Assembly: GCF_023631325.1 (NCBI RefSeq)
Contig: NZ_JALQDG010000012.1
Coordinates: 186,001-250,000 of the forward strand
Length of the DNA: 64,000 bases
Reading direction: 5' to 3'
Source of the DNA: Caballeronia sp. INDeC2
GTDB taxonomy: Bacteria; Pseudomonadota; Gammaproteobacteria; Burkholderiales; Burkholderiaceae
Below are positions 38,096 to 48,096 of the stretch, piece by piece. The notes beneath the pieces were generated by a model, which saw only the letters and a program-made list of their open reading frames with translations, did not search any database and had not been told where the DNA came from. The first letter of the stretch is position 1. Every line of letters begins with the position of its first letter. The position numbers and the translations under genes were made by a program.

Positions 38096-39310
38096 ATGTT
38101 CTGGGAGAAGAAGCTGACGCAGTGGGTTGAGGAAGTGCGCGACCGGGCCAATCTGCCCGCGCGGCTCGTGCTCTGGGATGGCCAGCAGCACGATTTCGGC
38201 CAGTTCGCCGCTCCTCGGGTGACGTTGCACGTGAAGAGCGCGACCGCGCTGCCCTATCTGCTCGAACCGAGTCTCGACAACCTCGGTGAGGCCTACGTCA
38301 AGGGCAAGATCGACATCGAGGGCAAGCTGTCCGACATCATCAACATCGGCTATTCGCTCGCGAAAAGCACCGTGACGAGCGCCAGCAAGCTCGCCCGCGT
38401 GCGGCGTTACTTCAATCACTCGAAGACGTCGGACAAGAAGGCCATTCAGTACCACTACGATGTGTCGAACGAGTTTTACGCACTCTGGCTCGACAAGAAC
38501 ATGGTCTACTCGTGCGCGTACTTCGAGAACGGCGACGAAGACATCGACACTGCGCAGCTCAAGAAGATCGACCACATTCTGACGAAGATTCAGCTTCAGC
38601 CGGGGCAGCGCCTGCTGGATATCGGCTGCGGCTGGGGCGCGCTCGTGATTCGCGCGGCGCAGAAATTCGGCGCGCAATGCGTGGGCGTCACGCTCTCCGA
38701 AAATCAGTTCAAGCTCGCGACCGAGCGCGTCAAGGCGGCGGGACTCGAAGATCGAATCGAGATTCGGTTGCAGGATTATCGCGACGTCCCGGGGCAGTTC
38801 GACCGCATAACGAGCGTCGGCATGTTCGAGCATGTCGGGCGCAAGAATCTGCCGGGATACTTCGCGCGAATCCGCGATCTGCTCGTCGACGACGGCATCG
38901 CGATGAATCACGGCATCACGTCGTCGGATGCCGACAGCGGGGAGACTTCGCTCGGCGGCGGCGAATTCATCGACAAATACGTGTTCCCCGACGGCGAGCT
39001 GCCGCACATCAGCCTCGCGCTAGAAAGCATGCAGCGCGGCGGGCTGGAAGCGATCGACGTCGAAAGCCTGCGGCGGCACTACGCGCATACGCTCGACATC
39101 TGGGCCGACAGGTTCGAGGAGAACGCGGAGCAAGCAAAGAAGCTCGTCGACGATGAGCACTTCCGCATCTGGCGCGTGTATCTCGCGGGCTGCGCGTATG
39201 CGTTCGAGAACGACGATGTGTCGATCTATCAGGTGATCTGCCGCAAGGCGGGGCGCAGCGCGCAGACCTTGCCGTGGTCGCGGCGATATATCTACGAGAA
39301 GGCGCTCTGA
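38096..39310 (+). CDS. cfa: cyclopropane-fatty-acyl-phospholipid synthase
   Basis: SAM-dependent enzyme that adds a methylene bridge to unsaturated acyl chains of membrane lipids, usually in stationary phase or acid stress. 404 residues. An N-terminal lipid-binding part is followed by KKAIQYHYDVSNEFYALWLD, the SAM loop LLDIGCGWGALVIRAA (about 170-185), GVTLSENQFKLA and MFEHVGRKNLPGYF. GGAG lies upstream of ATG 38096. Slightly longer than E. coli Cfa. Confidence 0.95.
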   Translation: MFWEKKLTQWVEEVRDRANLPARLVLWDGQQHDFGQFAAPRVTLHVKSATALPYLLEPSLDNLGEAYVKGKIDIEGKLSDIINIGYSLAKSTVTSASKLARVRRYFNHSKTSDKKAIQYHYDVSNEFYALWLDKNMVYSCAYFENGDEDIDTAQLKKIDHILTKIQLQPGQRLLDIGCGWGALVIRAAQKFGAQCVGVTLSENQFKLATERVKAAGLEDRIEIRLQDYRDVPGQFDRITSVGMFEHVGRKNLPGYFARIRDLLVDDGIAMNHGITSSDADSGETSLGGGEFIDKYVFPDGELPHISLALESMQRGGLEAIDVESLRRHYAHTLDIWADRFEENAEQAKKLVDDEHFRIWRVYLAGCAYAFENDDVSIYQVICRKAGRSAQTLPWSRRYIYEKAL

Positions 39311-39321
39311 ACCGCGAGCTA

Positions 39322-40395
39322 ATGCACGTTGAAACGGGCGAGCAGGAAGATCAGTTCGATCTTTTCGGCGAGCCTGCGCCTGCGCTCGTTTCGGCGGAGC
39401 CTGCAAAGGCATCGAAGCAACCGAAGCCGCGCGGCGTCCTGCCCGCGCTCTTGCAGCCCGAGCTCGAGACAATCGCGAAACGCCTGCCCGACGCGGTCCA
39501 TCTCGGCACATCGACATGGTCGTTTCCGGGCTGGCGCGGCATCGTTTATGGCGACGAGTACTCGAACACGAAGCTCTCCCGCGACGGCCTCACCGCTTAC
39601 GGCGCGCATCCGCTGCTGAAGAGCGTGTCGATCGACCGCTCGTTCTACGCGCCGCTGTCACTGGCCGAATACGCGCGCTACGCATCGCAGGTGCCGGCGC
39701 ATTTTCGCTTCATCGTCAAGGCGCCCGCCTCCGTCACCGATGCCTTCATCCGCGGCGAGCGTGGCACGCCGGACGCCGAGAACCCCGCGTTTCTGAACGC
39801 GCGGATCGCCATCGATGAATTCGTGACGCCGTGCATCGGCGGCCTAGGCGCGAAAGCGGGCGCGCTCGTGTTCCAGTTCTCGCCGCTGCCCGATGCGATG
39901 ATCGTCGATCCGGCGAGCTTCATCGAACGGCTGTCGGCGTTTCTGCAAGCGCTGCCGCCGCTCGACGGCGAGTCGTGCTATGCGGTCGAGATTCGCGATG
40001 CGGTCATATTGACGCCGCGCTTCATCCGCGCGCTGCGCGAGGCGAACGTGCGCTACTGCATCGGCGTGCATGCTCGCATGCCGGACGTGCGCCGTCAGGC
40101 GAAGGCGCTCGCGTTGCTGGACGAAGAAGGAATGGGACCGCTCATCGTGCGCTGGAGTCTGCACGGCGGCTTTCGCTATGAACAGGCGAAGGCGAAGTAC
40201 GAGCCGTTCGACAAGATCGTCGACGAAGACCGCGATACGCGCGAGGCACTCGCTGAACTGGCCGCGCGCTATGCAATCGCGGGCCAGCCGGTGGTGATCG
40301 CGGCAAACAACAAGGCGGAAGGCTCGGCGCCGCTCACCTGCTTCGAGCTCGCGCGCGGCATCGCTGAGGAATGCGAGCGCGCGCGGAGCGGCTAG
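39322..40395 (+). CDS. DUF72 domain protein
   Basis: A 357-residue protein of the DUF72 (YecE-like) TIM-barrel family. After a polar Pro/Ala-rich N-terminus (about 50 residues) the domain begins HLGTSTWSFPGWRGIVYGDEY and contains SVSIDRSFYAP, FRFIVKAPASVTDAF and FQFSPLP, with an ending like NNKAEGSAP. The function is unknown. It starts 11 bases after the cfa stop and may be co-transcribed with it. Confidence 0.88.
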   Translation: MHVETGEQEDQFDLFGEPAPALVSAEPAKASKQPKPRGVLPALLQPELETIAKRLPDAVHLGTSTWSFPGWRGIVYGDEYSNTKLSRDGLTAYGAHPLLKSVSIDRSFYAPLSLAEYARYASQVPAHFRFIVKAPASVTDAFIRGERGTPDAENPAFLNARIAIDEFVTPCIGGLGAKAGALVFQFSPLPDAMIVDPASFIERLSAFLQALPPLDGESCYAVEIRDAVILTPRFIRALREANVRYCIGVHARMPDVRRQAKALALLDEEGMGPLIVRWSLHGGFRYEQAKAKYEPFDKIVDEDRDTREALAELAARYAIAGQPVVIAANNKAEGSAPLTCFELARGIAEECERARSG

Positions 40396-40402
40396 AAGCG
40401 CA

Positions 40403-40954
40403 TCACGCCTTCAGCCGATGCGTGAACTTCTTGCGAAACTTCGCGACCTTCGGCGCGACGACCGCCGCGCAATAGCCTTGATTCGGATGTTGCGCGAAAT
40501 AATTCTGGTGATACGCCTCGGCGGGATAATAGTCGTCGGCGAGCGGCACGACTTGCGTGACGATCGTCTTGTCGAAGACGTCCTCGCGCCCGAGTTCCTC
40601 GATGACGTCGAGCGCGATCTTGCGTTGCTCGTCCGAATGCGTGAACACGACCGAGCGATACTGCGTGCCGACATCGTTGCCCTGCCGGTTGAGCTGGGTC
40701 GGATCGTGCGTCGCGAAGAAGATCTCGAGAATTTCGCGATAACCGATGACCGACGGATCGAACACGACCTTCACCACTTCCGCGTGACCGGTTTCGCCGT
40801 CGCAGACCTGGTCGTAGGACGGATTCACGACCTTGCCGCCCGCATACCCCGATTCGACCGACTCCACGCCCCGCACCGCCAGAAACACAGCTTCGGTGCA
40901 CCAGAAACATCCGCCGCCGAGCGTCGCGGTCTCAAGTCTCGCCTGTTCAGTCAT
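40403..40954 (-). CDS. msrA: peptide-methionine (S)-S-oxide reductase MsrA
   Basis: Repairs oxidised methionine in proteins. The catalytic Cys is Cys16 in GGGCFWC, followed by GVESVESGYAGG and NPSYDQVCDGETGHAEVV, later FFATHDPTQLNRQGNDVGTQYRS and YFAQHPNQGYC. There is no signal peptide, so it is cytoplasmic. 183 residues from ATG 40954, which has GAGGAG six bases upstream; a TTG two codons earlier is possible. Confidence 0.96.
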   Translation of the reverse strand: MTEQARLETATLGGGCFWCTEAVFLAVRGVESVESGYAGGKVVNPSYDQVCDGETGHAEVVKVVFDPSVIGYREILEIFFATHDPTQLNRQGNDVGTQYRSVVFTHSDEQRKIALDVIEELGREDVFDKTIVTQVVPLADDYYPAEAYHQNYFAQHPNQGYCAAVVAPKVAKFRKKFTHRLKA

Positions 40955-41274
40955 GCCCAACTCCTCGTCAAGTGCATGCGGCCTCGCCGCGGATCATGCA
41001 TATGGATGCGCCCGGCCGTTTCTTCAATCTTCCGGACGCGGTGAGTCGAGCTTACTGGGTTTGGGCGGGCCGCGCAGAAAGCCTCTCGTGTCAGAAAACT
41101 TGCTGCCGGAATACGGTCATTTGGCGGCCGGCGACTGCCGATTCCGATAGAATCGAGCCAAATCTCCAGCTTTTACATGAAATCTGAAAAGGTTCTTCCG
41201 ACTGAAGCGCGACGCGCGGCCGGCTCGGCAGCACACGACACACTCGACCGCCCATTTGCCTGCTCATCTGCCAA
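40955..41274. other. intergenic region between msrA and the flavin reductase gene
   Basis: 320 bases between divergent genes. No credible coding region. A TAGAAT at 41148-41153 could be a -10 box for the flavin reductase; the nearest TTGGCG (41121-41126) is 21 bases upstream, too far for a good promoter. Nothing else stands out. Confidence 0.4.
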
Positions 41275-41787
41275 ATGACACGCGCCAAAACCCCGAATTT
41301 CGACCCCACCGCGTTTCGTGCCGCGCTCGGCCAGTTCGCAACCGGCGTCACGGTCATCACGACGCGGACCGAGTCCGGCCAGTTGATCGGCATCACCGCC
41401 AGTTCGTTCAACTCGGTGTCGCTCAATCCGCCGCTCGTGCTGTGGAGCCTCGCGACGAAATCGGCGTCGATGCCGGTGTTCCGTGCGAACAGCCACTACG
41501 TGGTGAACGTGCTCGCATCGTCGCAAATCGACCTGTGCCGGCGTTTCGCAACCGTCAAGGGCGACCGCTTCGCGGGCGTCTCGCACGCGGCCGGCGATAC
41601 GGGCATGCCGGTGCTCGACGGCGCGCTCGCGTGGTTCGAATGCCATAACCGAAGCCGCTACGACGAAGGCGATCACGTGATCTTCGTAGGCGAAGTGGAG
41701 CGTTGCGGCGTGCGCGAAGACGTTACGCAAACCGCGCCGCTCGTCTTCCATGCGGGCGGCTTCCATACGCTGGGAACGCTGGAATAA
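41275..41787 (+). CDS. flavin reductase family protein (FMN-binding split barrel)
   Basis: A 170-residue cytoplasmic protein of the HpaC/flavin-reductase-like family. It starts RAALGQFATGVTVITTR and contains GITASSFNSVSLNPPLVLWSL, the FMN-binding core, then HYVVNVLASSQ and the VLDGALAWFEC turn. Such proteins supply reduced FMN to a monooxygenase; no such partner is in the window. Its stop is three bases from the convergent kynR stop. Confidence 0.9.
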   Translation: MTRAKTPNFDPTAFRAALGQFATGVTVITTRTESGQLIGITASSFNSVSLNPPLVLWSLATKSASMPVFRANSHYVVNVLASSQIDLCRRFATVKGDRFAGVSHAAGDTGMPVLDGALAWFECHNRSRYDEGDHVIFVGEVERCGVREDVTQTAPLVFHAGGFHTLGTLE

Positions 41788-41790
41788 CGC

Positions 41791-42294
41791 TCAGGGCGTG
41801 TGCGCGCGTCCCGGCTGCTCGATCAGCGCGACAGGCACGCCCGCGTCGTCTTTCATCGTCTGAAGCACGATGTTCGAGCGAATGTCGATGACGCCTGGCG
41901 CCTTGTAGAGCTTCGACAGAATGAAGTCGGAGTAATGCTTGAGGTTGTGCGCGAGCACGCGCAGCACGTAATGCGTGTCGCCGGTGACGACGAACGCACC
42001 GACCACTTCCGGCCATTCGCGCACGGCGGCGGCGAACTTCTCGTGCCAGTTTTCCTGGTCGTTGCGCATCGAGACGTGGACGAATGCTTCCAGTTCGATG
42101 CCGAGCCGCTCGCGGTCGAGGCACGCGCGATAGCTCGCGATCACCCCTTCTTCTTCCAGCAGGCGCATTCGCCGCAAGCACGCCGACGGCGATAGCGAAA
42201 TGCGCTCCGCCAGGTCCAGGTTACTGATCCGTCCATCTTCCTGCAGTACCGCCAGAATTCGGCAATCCGTTGCATCGAGCGTGAAGCCGGTCAT
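41791..42294 (-). CDS. kynR: Lrp/AsnC-family regulator, probably KynR
   Basis: A 167-residue transcription factor. The N-terminal winged helix has DATDCRILAVLQEDGRIS, NLDLAERISLSPSACLRRMRLLEEEGVI (about 7-52). The C-terminal RAM domain has VRVLAHNLKHYSDFI and a KAPGVIDIRSNIVLQ strand. It is divergent from kynB-kynU-kynA. In Pseudomonas the regulator at this place, KynR, activates the kyn genes in response to kynurenine; the same role is inferred here. A matching inverted repeat lies between the genes. Confidence 0.88.
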   Translation of the reverse strand: MTGFTLDATDCRILAVLQEDGRISNLDLAERISLSPSACLRRMRLLEEEGVIASYRACLDRERLGIELEAFVHVSMRNDQENWHEKFAAAVREWPEVVGAFVVTGDTHYVLRVLAHNLKHYSDFILSKLYKAPGVIDIRSNIVLQTMKDDAGVPVALIEQPGRAHTP

Positions 42295-42352
42295 TTTTGA
42301 GTCCCCTAGCCCGTTTCATCGAATTATGTTCTAAGCGCGACACTTTTGGGTG

Positions 42353-42392
42353 GTTATTTCGCAAGCACGTTTCGAGATAACGCGACTATGAT
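42353..42392 (+). promoter_or_regulatory. candidate KynR operator and kynB promoter
   Basis: Inverted repeat GTTATTTCG (42353-42361) / CGAGATAAC (42373-42381), eight of nine bases paired, with an 11-base spacer. A -10-like TATGAT lies at 42387-42392, with no good -35 in front, as expected for an activated promoter. Transcription would start about 30 bases before the kynB ATG. The assignment to KynR is inference. Confidence 0.55.
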
Positions 42393-42427
42393 TTGACGCA
42401 ACTTCACAAATTCTGTTAGGGCGCGTC

Positions 42428-43054
42428 ATGACGCTTCTGGACATTTCGCCACCGATCGGCACCGCCACTCCCGTCTGGCCGGGCGACACGCCGGTCGGCA
42501 TCGAGCGCGTTTGGCGGATGGAAGCGGGCTCGCCCGTCAACGTCGCTCGGCTCACGCTCTCGCCGCACACCGGCGCGCACGCCGACGCGCCGCTTCACTA
42601 CGACGAGCACGGCAAGCCGATAGGCGAAGTCGCGCTCGATACGTACCTCGGCGAGTGCCGTGTACTGCACTGCATCGGTGCTTCACCGCTCGTGACGCCC
42701 GAGCACGTCGCCGCGCATCTCGACGGCATTCCGGCGCGCGTTCTGCTGCGCACGTACGCGAACGCGCCGCTCGATGCATGGGACAGCGCCTTCACCGCCG
42801 TCGCGCCGGAAACCATCGACTTGCTGGCGAAACGAGGCGTGAAGCTCGTCGGCATCGACACGCCGTCGCTCGATCCGCAAGACTCGAAGACGATGGATGC
42901 GCACAAGCGCATCCGCGCCCACGGCATGGCGATCCTCGAAGGCATCGTGCTCGACGCCGTCGCGCCCGGCGACTACGAACTGATCGCGCTGCCGCTCAAA
43001 TTCTCGACGCTCGATGCGAGTCCGGTTCGCGCCGTCCTGCGTTCGCTTTCCTGA
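42428..43054 (+). CDS. kynB: kynurenine formamidase
   Basis: Metal-dependent hydrolase that converts N-formylkynurenine to kynurenine and formate. The 208-residue protein has the family motif [14 protein letters not shown] (metal His and Asp, about residues 38-51), [16 protein letters not shown] at the start and [13 protein letters not shown]. It begins at ATG 42428 and its stop overlaps a possible kynU start by one base. Confidence 0.96.
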   Translation: MTLLDISPPIGTATPVWPGDTPVGIERVWRMEAGSPVNVARLTLSPHTGAHADAPLHYDEHGKPIGEVALDTYLGECRVLHCIGASPLVTPEHVAAHLDGIPARVLLRTYANAPLDAWDSAFTAVAPETIDLLAKRGVKLVGIDTPSLDPQDSKTMDAHKRIRAHGMAILEGIVLDAVAPGDYELIALPLKFSTLDASPVRAVLRSLS

Positions 43055-43080
43055 TGATCTACAAAAATATGGACTTTTCG

Positions 43081-44331
43081 ATGAAACATCGTGACGAAGC
43101 CGCGTCTCTCGACCGCGACGATCCGCTTGCCGCGCTGCGCGGCCAGTTCGCCTTGGCCGATGGCGTGATCTATCTCGACGGCAATTCGCTCGGCGTGCCG
43201 CCCAAAGCCGCCGCCGCGCGCGCCGCCGAGGTGATTGCCGCCGAATGGGGCGAAGGCCTGATCCGCAGCTGGAACACGGCGGGCTGGTTCGCGCTGCCCA
43301 AGCGCCTCGGCAACAAGCTTGGCCCCCTGATCGGCGCGGGCGAGGACGAGGTCGTCGTGACGGACACGATTTCCGCGAATCTCTTCAAGATCCTGTCGGC
43401 CGCGCTCAAGCTCGCGAACGAGCGCGATCCGAAGCGGCGCGTGATCGTCTCCGAACGTTCGAACTTTCCGACCGATCTATACATCGCGCAGGGTTTGATC
43501 GAGCAGCTCGATCGCGGTTATGAACTGCGCCTCGTCGACGATCCTTCGGAATTGCCGTCCGCCATCGACGAAAACACCGCCATCGCGATGATCACGCACG
43601 TCAACTACCGCAGCGGCTACATGCACGACATGGCCGCGCTCACGCAGACGATTCATCGCGCGGGCGCGCTCGCCGTCTGGGATCTGGCGCATTCGGCGGG
43701 CGCGGTGCCGGTCGATCTTAACGGCGTCGGCGCGGACTACGCGGTAGGTTGCACGTACAAGTACCTGAACGGCGGACCGGGCTCGCCCGCGTTCGTGTGG
43801 GTGCCGAAGCGCCATCAGAACGCGTTCTCGCAGCCGCTCTCCGGCTGGTGGGGACACAGGAAGCCGTTCGAGATGAACCCGGTGTATCGGCCGGACGACG
43901 GCATCGGCCGGTTTCTTTGCGGCACGCAGCCGATCGTGTCGATGTCGCTCGTCGAATGCGGGCTCGACGTGTTCCTGCAAACCGACATAGAGACGCTGCG
44001 CCGCAAGTCGCTCGCGTTGAGCGATCTCTTCATCAGGCTGGTCAAGGAACGCTGCGGCGACTTCCCGCTCTCGCTCGCGACGCCGCGCGAGCATGCACGG
44101 CGCGGTTCGCAGGCGAGTTTCGAGCATCCGAACGGCTATGAGGTGATGCAGGCACTGATCGCGCGCGGCGTGATCGGCGATTATCGCGAGCCGCGCATTC
44201 TGCGCTTCGGCTTCACGCCGCTCTACACGCGTTTCGTCGACGTGTGGGACGCCGTCGAGATTCTGCGCGACGTGCTCGCGACCGAAAGCTGGCGCGCGCC
44301 CGAGTTCGCCGAGCGCGCATCGGTGACCTGA
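43081..44331 (+). CDS. kynU: kynureninase
   Basis: PLP enzyme that cleaves kynurenine to anthranilate and alanine. 416 residues when started at ATG 43081 ([19 protein letters not shown]), the usual Burkholderia form. An ATG at 43054 shares a base with the kynB stop and would add nine residues; both are possible, and the coupled one may be used. Motifs: [32 protein letters not shown] and the PLP Lys at [11 protein letters not shown] (Lys227). Confidence 0.95.
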   Translation: MKHRDEAASLDRDDPLAALRGQFALADGVIYLDGNSLGVPPKAAAARAAEVIAAEWGEGLIRSWNTAGWFALPKRLGNKLGPLIGAGEDEVVVTDTISANLFKILSAALKLANERDPKRRVIVSERSNFPTDLYIAQGLIEQLDRGYELRLVDDPSELPSAIDENTAIAMITHVNYRSGYMHDMAALTQTIHRAGALAVWDLAHSAGAVPVDLNGVGADYAVGCTYKYLNGGPGSPAFVWVPKRHQNAFSQPLSGWWGHRKPFEMNPVYRPDDGIGRFLCGTQPIVSMSLVECGLDVFLQTDIETLRRKSLALSDLFIRLVKERCGDFPLSLATPREHARRGSQASFEHPNGYEVMQALIARGVIGDYREPRILRFGFTPLYTRFVDVWDAVEILRDVLATESWRAPEFAERASVT

Positions 44332-44342
44332 GGACATCGATC

Positions 44343-45218
44343 ATGAACGAAACCAAGGGCTGTCCCTTCGGCCACGGCGCTGTGGAAACCGCGCAGGAAA
44401 AAGGCTGGCACGATGCCAAGCTAGATTTCTCCGATTCGATGAGCTACGGCGATTACCTCGGCCTCGATTCGATCCTCAACGCGCAACATCCGCTCTCGCC
44501 GGATCACAACGAGATGCTGTTCATCGTGCAGCATCAGACGAGCGAGCTATGGATGAAGCTCGCGCTCTACGAGTTGCGAGCGGCGCTGGCGGCCGTGCAC
44601 CGCGATGAACTGCCGCCCGCGTTCAAGATGCTCGCGCGCGTCTCGCGCATCTTCGAGCAACTGGTGCAGGCGTGGAACGTCCTCGCGACGATGACGCCCT
44701 CCGAATACACCGCGATGCGCCCATATCTCGGGCAGTCGTCGGGATTTCAGTCGCATCAGTATCGGCAGATCGAGTTCATGCTCGGCAACAAAAATGCGCA
44801 GATGCTCAAGCCGCATGAGCATCGCCCGGAAATTCTCGAACAGGTGCGCGAGACGCTCGAAGCGCCCTCCTTCTACGACGAAGTGATCCGCTTGCTGGCT
44901 CGACGCGGCTTCGACATCGATCCGAAGCGGCTCGAGCGCGACTGGACGCAGCCGACGACGCACGATCCGTCGGTCGAGGCGGCGTGGCTCGCGGTGTATC
45001 GCGATCCGTCGCATCACTGGGATCTGTACGAGATGGCCGAAGAGCTCGTCGATCTGGAAGACGCATTCCGGCAATGGCGCTTCCGGCATGTGACGACGGT
45101 GGAGCGCATCATCGGCTTCAAGGGCGGCACGGGCGGCACGGCGGGCGCGTCGTATCTGCGCAAGATGCTCGATGTCGTGCTGTTTCCGGAGCTCTGGCAC
45201 GTCCGGACCGTGCTCTGA
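44343..45218 (+). CDS. kynA: tryptophan 2,3-dioxygenase
   Basis: Haem enzyme that opens the indole ring of tryptophan, the first step of the kynurenine pathway. The 291-residue protein shows [58 protein letters not shown] and [17 protein letters not shown]. It begins 12 bases after kynU. The gene order (B, U, A) follows the operon rather than the reaction order. Convergent with an IclR gene four bases away. Confidence 0.97.
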   Translation: MNETKGCPFGHGAVETAQEKGWHDAKLDFSDSMSYGDYLGLDSILNAQHPLSPDHNEMLFIVQHQTSELWMKLALYELRAALAAVHRDELPPAFKMLARVSRIFEQLVQAWNVLATMTPSEYTAMRPYLGQSSGFQSHQYRQIEFMLGNKNAQMLKPHEHRPEILEQVRETLEAPSFYDEVIRLLARRGFDIDPKRLERDWTQPTTHDPSVEAAWLAVYRDPSHHWDLYEMAEELVDLEDAFRQWRFRHVTTVERIIGFKGGTGGTAGASYLRKMLDVVLFPELWHVRTVL

Positions 45219-45222
45219 ACCG

Positions 45223-46023
45223 CTACGCGAGACGCGCGGCCAGCGCCTTCAGCCTCGGGCCGATCGTCTCGCGAAAATACGCCTCGTCCATCGACGACGC
45301 CGGGCCGCTGCTCGACAGCACGAGCCAGCGCCCGTTGCGCAGGTCGCGAAACGGCGCGGCGATGGCGTTGACGTCGTCGTGCCATTCGCGGAACGAATAA
45401 CAGCAGCCGTCGCGCGCGAAGTCTTCTATCGCGCGGCGGGCGGCATCGACGATTGCCGTGTCTGCGTTTTTCGCGAGTTCGTCGAACAGCGCCTCGCGCG
45501 CCGCCGATTCCTGCACCGCGAGATACGCGCGGCCCATCGAGCTCGTGAGCATCGACAGGCGCGAACCGGGCGCAAGGCCGAGCGTCAGCGCCGTCTCGCT
45601 GCGAATGGTTTCCAGATAGATCATGTCGAGTCCGTCGCGGCAGCCGAGCGATACCGCCGCGCCGATCTCCCGCGCGAGCTCGCGCATGTGCGGGCGGGCA
45701 AGTTCCAGCGTGTCGGCACCCGCGAGCAGCGTGAAGCCGAGCGACAGCACGCCCGTGTCCAGCGCGTATTTGCCTGCGGGTTCGTCGAAGCGCAGATAGC
45801 CGAGCGTCGTCAGCGTGTAGGCGAGACGATTGACAGTCGCCTTCGGCAAGCCGGTGCGTTCGACGAAATCGCGATTGCCGAGCAGCGTCTCGCCGGGACG
45901 AAACGCGCGCAGCAGATCGAGCCCGCGTGCGAGCGCGACGACGAACTTGCGGTCGTCGATGTCCTCGGGCGATGGATGGCGCGATGAAATCGACGCGGAA
46001 TTTCGGCTGGAATCGGCTGGCAT
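45223..46023 (-). CDS. IclR-family transcriptional regulator
   Basis: A 266-residue regulator. The N-terminal winged helix contains VVALARGLDLLRAFRPGE and RTGLPKATVNRLAYTLTTLGYLR (about 28-80), and the IclR effector domain runs to the C-terminus (GAAVSLGCRDGLDMIYLET, SSMGRAYLA, REWHDDVNAIAAPFRD). It is divergent from gcdH, with a palindrome between them, so it very likely controls gcdH. The ligand is unknown. Confidence 0.92.
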   Translation of the reverse strand: MPADSSRNSASISSRHPSPEDIDDRKFVVALARGLDLLRAFRPGETLLGNRDFVERTGLPKATVNRLAYTLTTLGYLRFDEPAGKYALDTGVLSLGFTLLAGADTLELARPHMRELAREIGAAVSLGCRDGLDMIYLETIRSETALTLGLAPGSRLSMLTSSMGRAYLAVQESAAREALFDELAKNADTAIVDAARRAIEDFARDGCCYSFREWHDDVNAIAAPFRDLRNGRWLVLSSSGPASSMDEAYFRETIGPRLKALAARLA

Positions 46024-46058
46024 CGGATGCTAAACTCGGACTGGATTTGCAAAACATT

Positions 46059-46075
46059 GTTTCGCCTAGCGGAAC
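46059..46075 (+). promoter_or_regulatory. candidate IclR-type operator upstream of gcdH
   Basis: GTTTCGC-CTA-GCGGAAC: two seven-base arms, six of seven complementary, three-base centre. This closely follows the GTTCCGC-N3-GCGGAAC pattern bound by IclR regulators of aromatic or acyl-CoA genes. It lies between the divergent regulator and gcdH. Confidence 0.6.
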
Positions 46076-46167
46076 TCATGTCAAGCGCCGCGCGCGCCGG
46101 CGATCGGGGAAACTACATGGATCCCGACACGCTTTCGGCGCTTTTCGATGAAATCAGGAGATAGCAC

Positions 46168-47358
46168 ATGGCCGACGCCGCCCGATTTAACTGGGAAGAC
46201 CCGCTCTTGCTGGATCAGCAACTGACCGAAGACGAACGCATGGTGCGCGACGCCGCGCACGCTTACGCGCAGGACAAGTTGCAGCCGCGCGTCATGCAGG
46301 CGTTTCGCGAGGAAAAGACCGATCCTTCGATCTTCCGCGAGATGGGCGAACTGGGCCTGCTCGGACCGACGATCCCCGAGCAATACGGCGGTCCGGGTCT
46401 CAACTACGTCTGCTACGGCCTGATCGCGCGCGAAGTCGAGCGCGTGGATTCGGGCTATCGCTCGATGATGTCAGTGCAATCGTCGCTCGTGATGGTGCCG
46501 ATCAACACGTTCGGCAGCGAGGCGCAGAAGGAAAAATATCTGCCGAAGCTCGCGCGCGGCGAGTGGATCGGCTGCTTCGGCCTCACGGAGCCGAACGCGG
46601 GCTCCGATCCGGCCAGCATGACGACGCGCGCGAAGAAGGTGCAGCACGGCTTCTCGCTCTCCGGCACGAAGATGTGGATATCAAACTCGCCGATCGCGGA
46701 TGTGTTCGTCGTCTGGGCGAAGCTGGAGGAAGACGGCCGCGACGAGATTCGCGGTTTTATCCTGGAGAAAGGCTGGAAGGGTCTGTCGGCGCCGGCGATT
46801 CACGGCAAGGTCGGCTTGCGTGCGTCGATCACCGGCGAAATCGTGATGGACGAAGTCTTCGTTCCTGAAGAGAACATCCTGCCGGACGTGCGCGGCCTGA
46901 AAGGTCCGTTCACCTGCCTGAACTCGGCGCGCTACGGCATTTCCTGGGGCGCGCTCGGCGCGGCGGAAGCATGCTGGCATACGGCGCGGCAATACACGCT
47001 GGATCGCAAGCAGTTCGGCCGCCCGCTCGCGGCCAATCAGCTGATCCAGAAGAAGCTCGCCGACATGCAGACCGAAATCACCCTTGGCCTTCAAGGCGTG
47101 CTGCGCCTCGGCCGCATGAAGGACGAAGGCACGGCGGCCGTCGAGATCACGTCGATCATGAAGCGCAATTCGTGCGGCAAGGCGCTCGACATCGCCCGGC
47201 TCGCGCGCGACATGCTCGGCGGCAACGGCATCTCCGATGAATTCGGCGTCGCGCGTCATCTCGTGAATCTCGAAGTGGTGAATACGTACGAAGGCACGCA
47301 CGACATTCACGCGCTGATCCTGGGCCGCGCGCAGACGGGCATCCAGGCATTTTTCTAA
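46168..47358 (+). CDS. gcdH: glutaryl-CoA dehydrogenase
   Basis: FAD acyl-CoA dehydrogenase that oxidises and decarboxylates glutaryl-CoA to crotonyl-CoA, at the end of lysine and some aromatic degradation routes. 396 residues. [16 protein letters not shown] in the flavin part, [15 protein letters not shown], the [22 protein letters not shown] helix and the catalytic Glu in [17 protein letters not shown] (about 375) are the marks of this subfamily. The adjacent IclR gene is the probable regulator. Confidence 0.94.
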   Translation: MADAARFNWEDPLLLDQQLTEDERMVRDAAHAYAQDKLQPRVMQAFREEKTDPSIFREMGELGLLGPTIPEQYGGPGLNYVCYGLIAREVERVDSGYRSMMSVQSSLVMVPINTFGSEAQKEKYLPKLARGEWIGCFGLTEPNAGSDPASMTTRAKKVQHGFSLSGTKMWISNSPIADVFVVWAKLEEDGRDEIRGFILEKGWKGLSAPAIHGKVGLRASITGEIVMDEVFVPEENILPDVRGLKGPFTCLNSARYGISWGALGAAEACWHTARQYTLDRKQFGRPLAANQLIQKKLADMQTEITLGLQGVLRLGRMKDEGTAAVEITSIMKRNSCGKALDIARLARDMLGGNGISDEFGVARHLVNLEVVNTYEGTHDIHALILGRAQTGIQAFF

Positions 47359-47379
47359 GCAAGCCTGGTCACGATCCGA

Positions 47380-47415
47380 AAGGGCCGGCGCAATGTGCGT
47401 CGGCCCTTCGTCTTT
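47380..47415 (+). terminator. terminator after gcdH
   Basis: Stem AAGGGCCGGCGCA / TGCGTCGGCCCTT around ATG, with one G-T pair, followed by CGTCTTTC. Moderate T content. Confidence 0.6.
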
Positions 47416-47615
47416 CTGCCGTTTGTAACTTTCGATACGCGACTGAAACTTTTACGGGTCAGATCGTATCCATTTCAAGCGATGTCCATGTTTCGACGAG
47501 GCGCGAGGCGACTGGAACGGAACCTGCGTCAATCCGCCCGGCAGGATGCACGCCTCCTCGTCAGCGATCCCATCTTTGGTTACGATGCGCGTAACCTCAC
47601 CGATTGGAGCCTTTA

Positions 47616-47918
47616 ATGTCAGAACTCAACAAGGAGCGATTCATGTCGGATATCAAAACCGTACTCGCTGACGCCGAAGATCTCTTGAAGCAAGCGGCTA
47701 CCGCCACCGGTGAACGCGCTTCCGAACTGCGCGAGACAGCCCTCACGCGCCTCAAGCAAGCGAAGGAAAAAGCCGCCGACGCGCAGGTCGTCGTGATCGA
47801 GCGAGGCAAGAAAGCCGCGCGCGCCACCGACGATTACGTGCACGAGCATCCGTGGGCGTCTATCGGCATTGCGGCGGGACTCGGCATGGTGATCGGGCTT
47901 CTGATCAACCGCAAGTAA
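47616..47918 (+). CDS. DUF883 (ElaB/YqjD-like) membrane-anchored protein
   Basis: A 100-residue protein: a long charged amphipathic helix (SELNKERFMSDIKTVLADAE and on) and a C-terminal hydrophobic anchor (WASIGIAAGLGMVIGLLINRK). This is the ElaB/YqjD family, whose E. coli members anchor ribosomes to the membrane in stationary phase. Two starts are plausible: ATG 47616 after GGAG, and ATG 47643 after AAGGAG; relatives begin like the first. It heads a set of three small genes. Confidence 0.88.
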   Translation: MSELNKERFMSDIKTVLADAEDLLKQAATATGERASELRETALTRLKQAKEKAADAQVVVIERGKKAARATDDYVHEHPWASIGIAAGLGMVIGLLINRK

Positions 47919-48096
47919 CGGCCGTTTCATCTCGATGGCCCGCGGATTGCTAACCTGCTTCTAGTCGCGGTCCCGTTGAACTGAACCGCGAGCGCCTTGC
48001 CCGGGCGCGCGGCTCGACACTCGCACCGGCCGGCCGCTTAATGCGCCGACCGGAACCACAAAAAAGCGGCATCAACGCGCTTCTCGCATACAAGCC

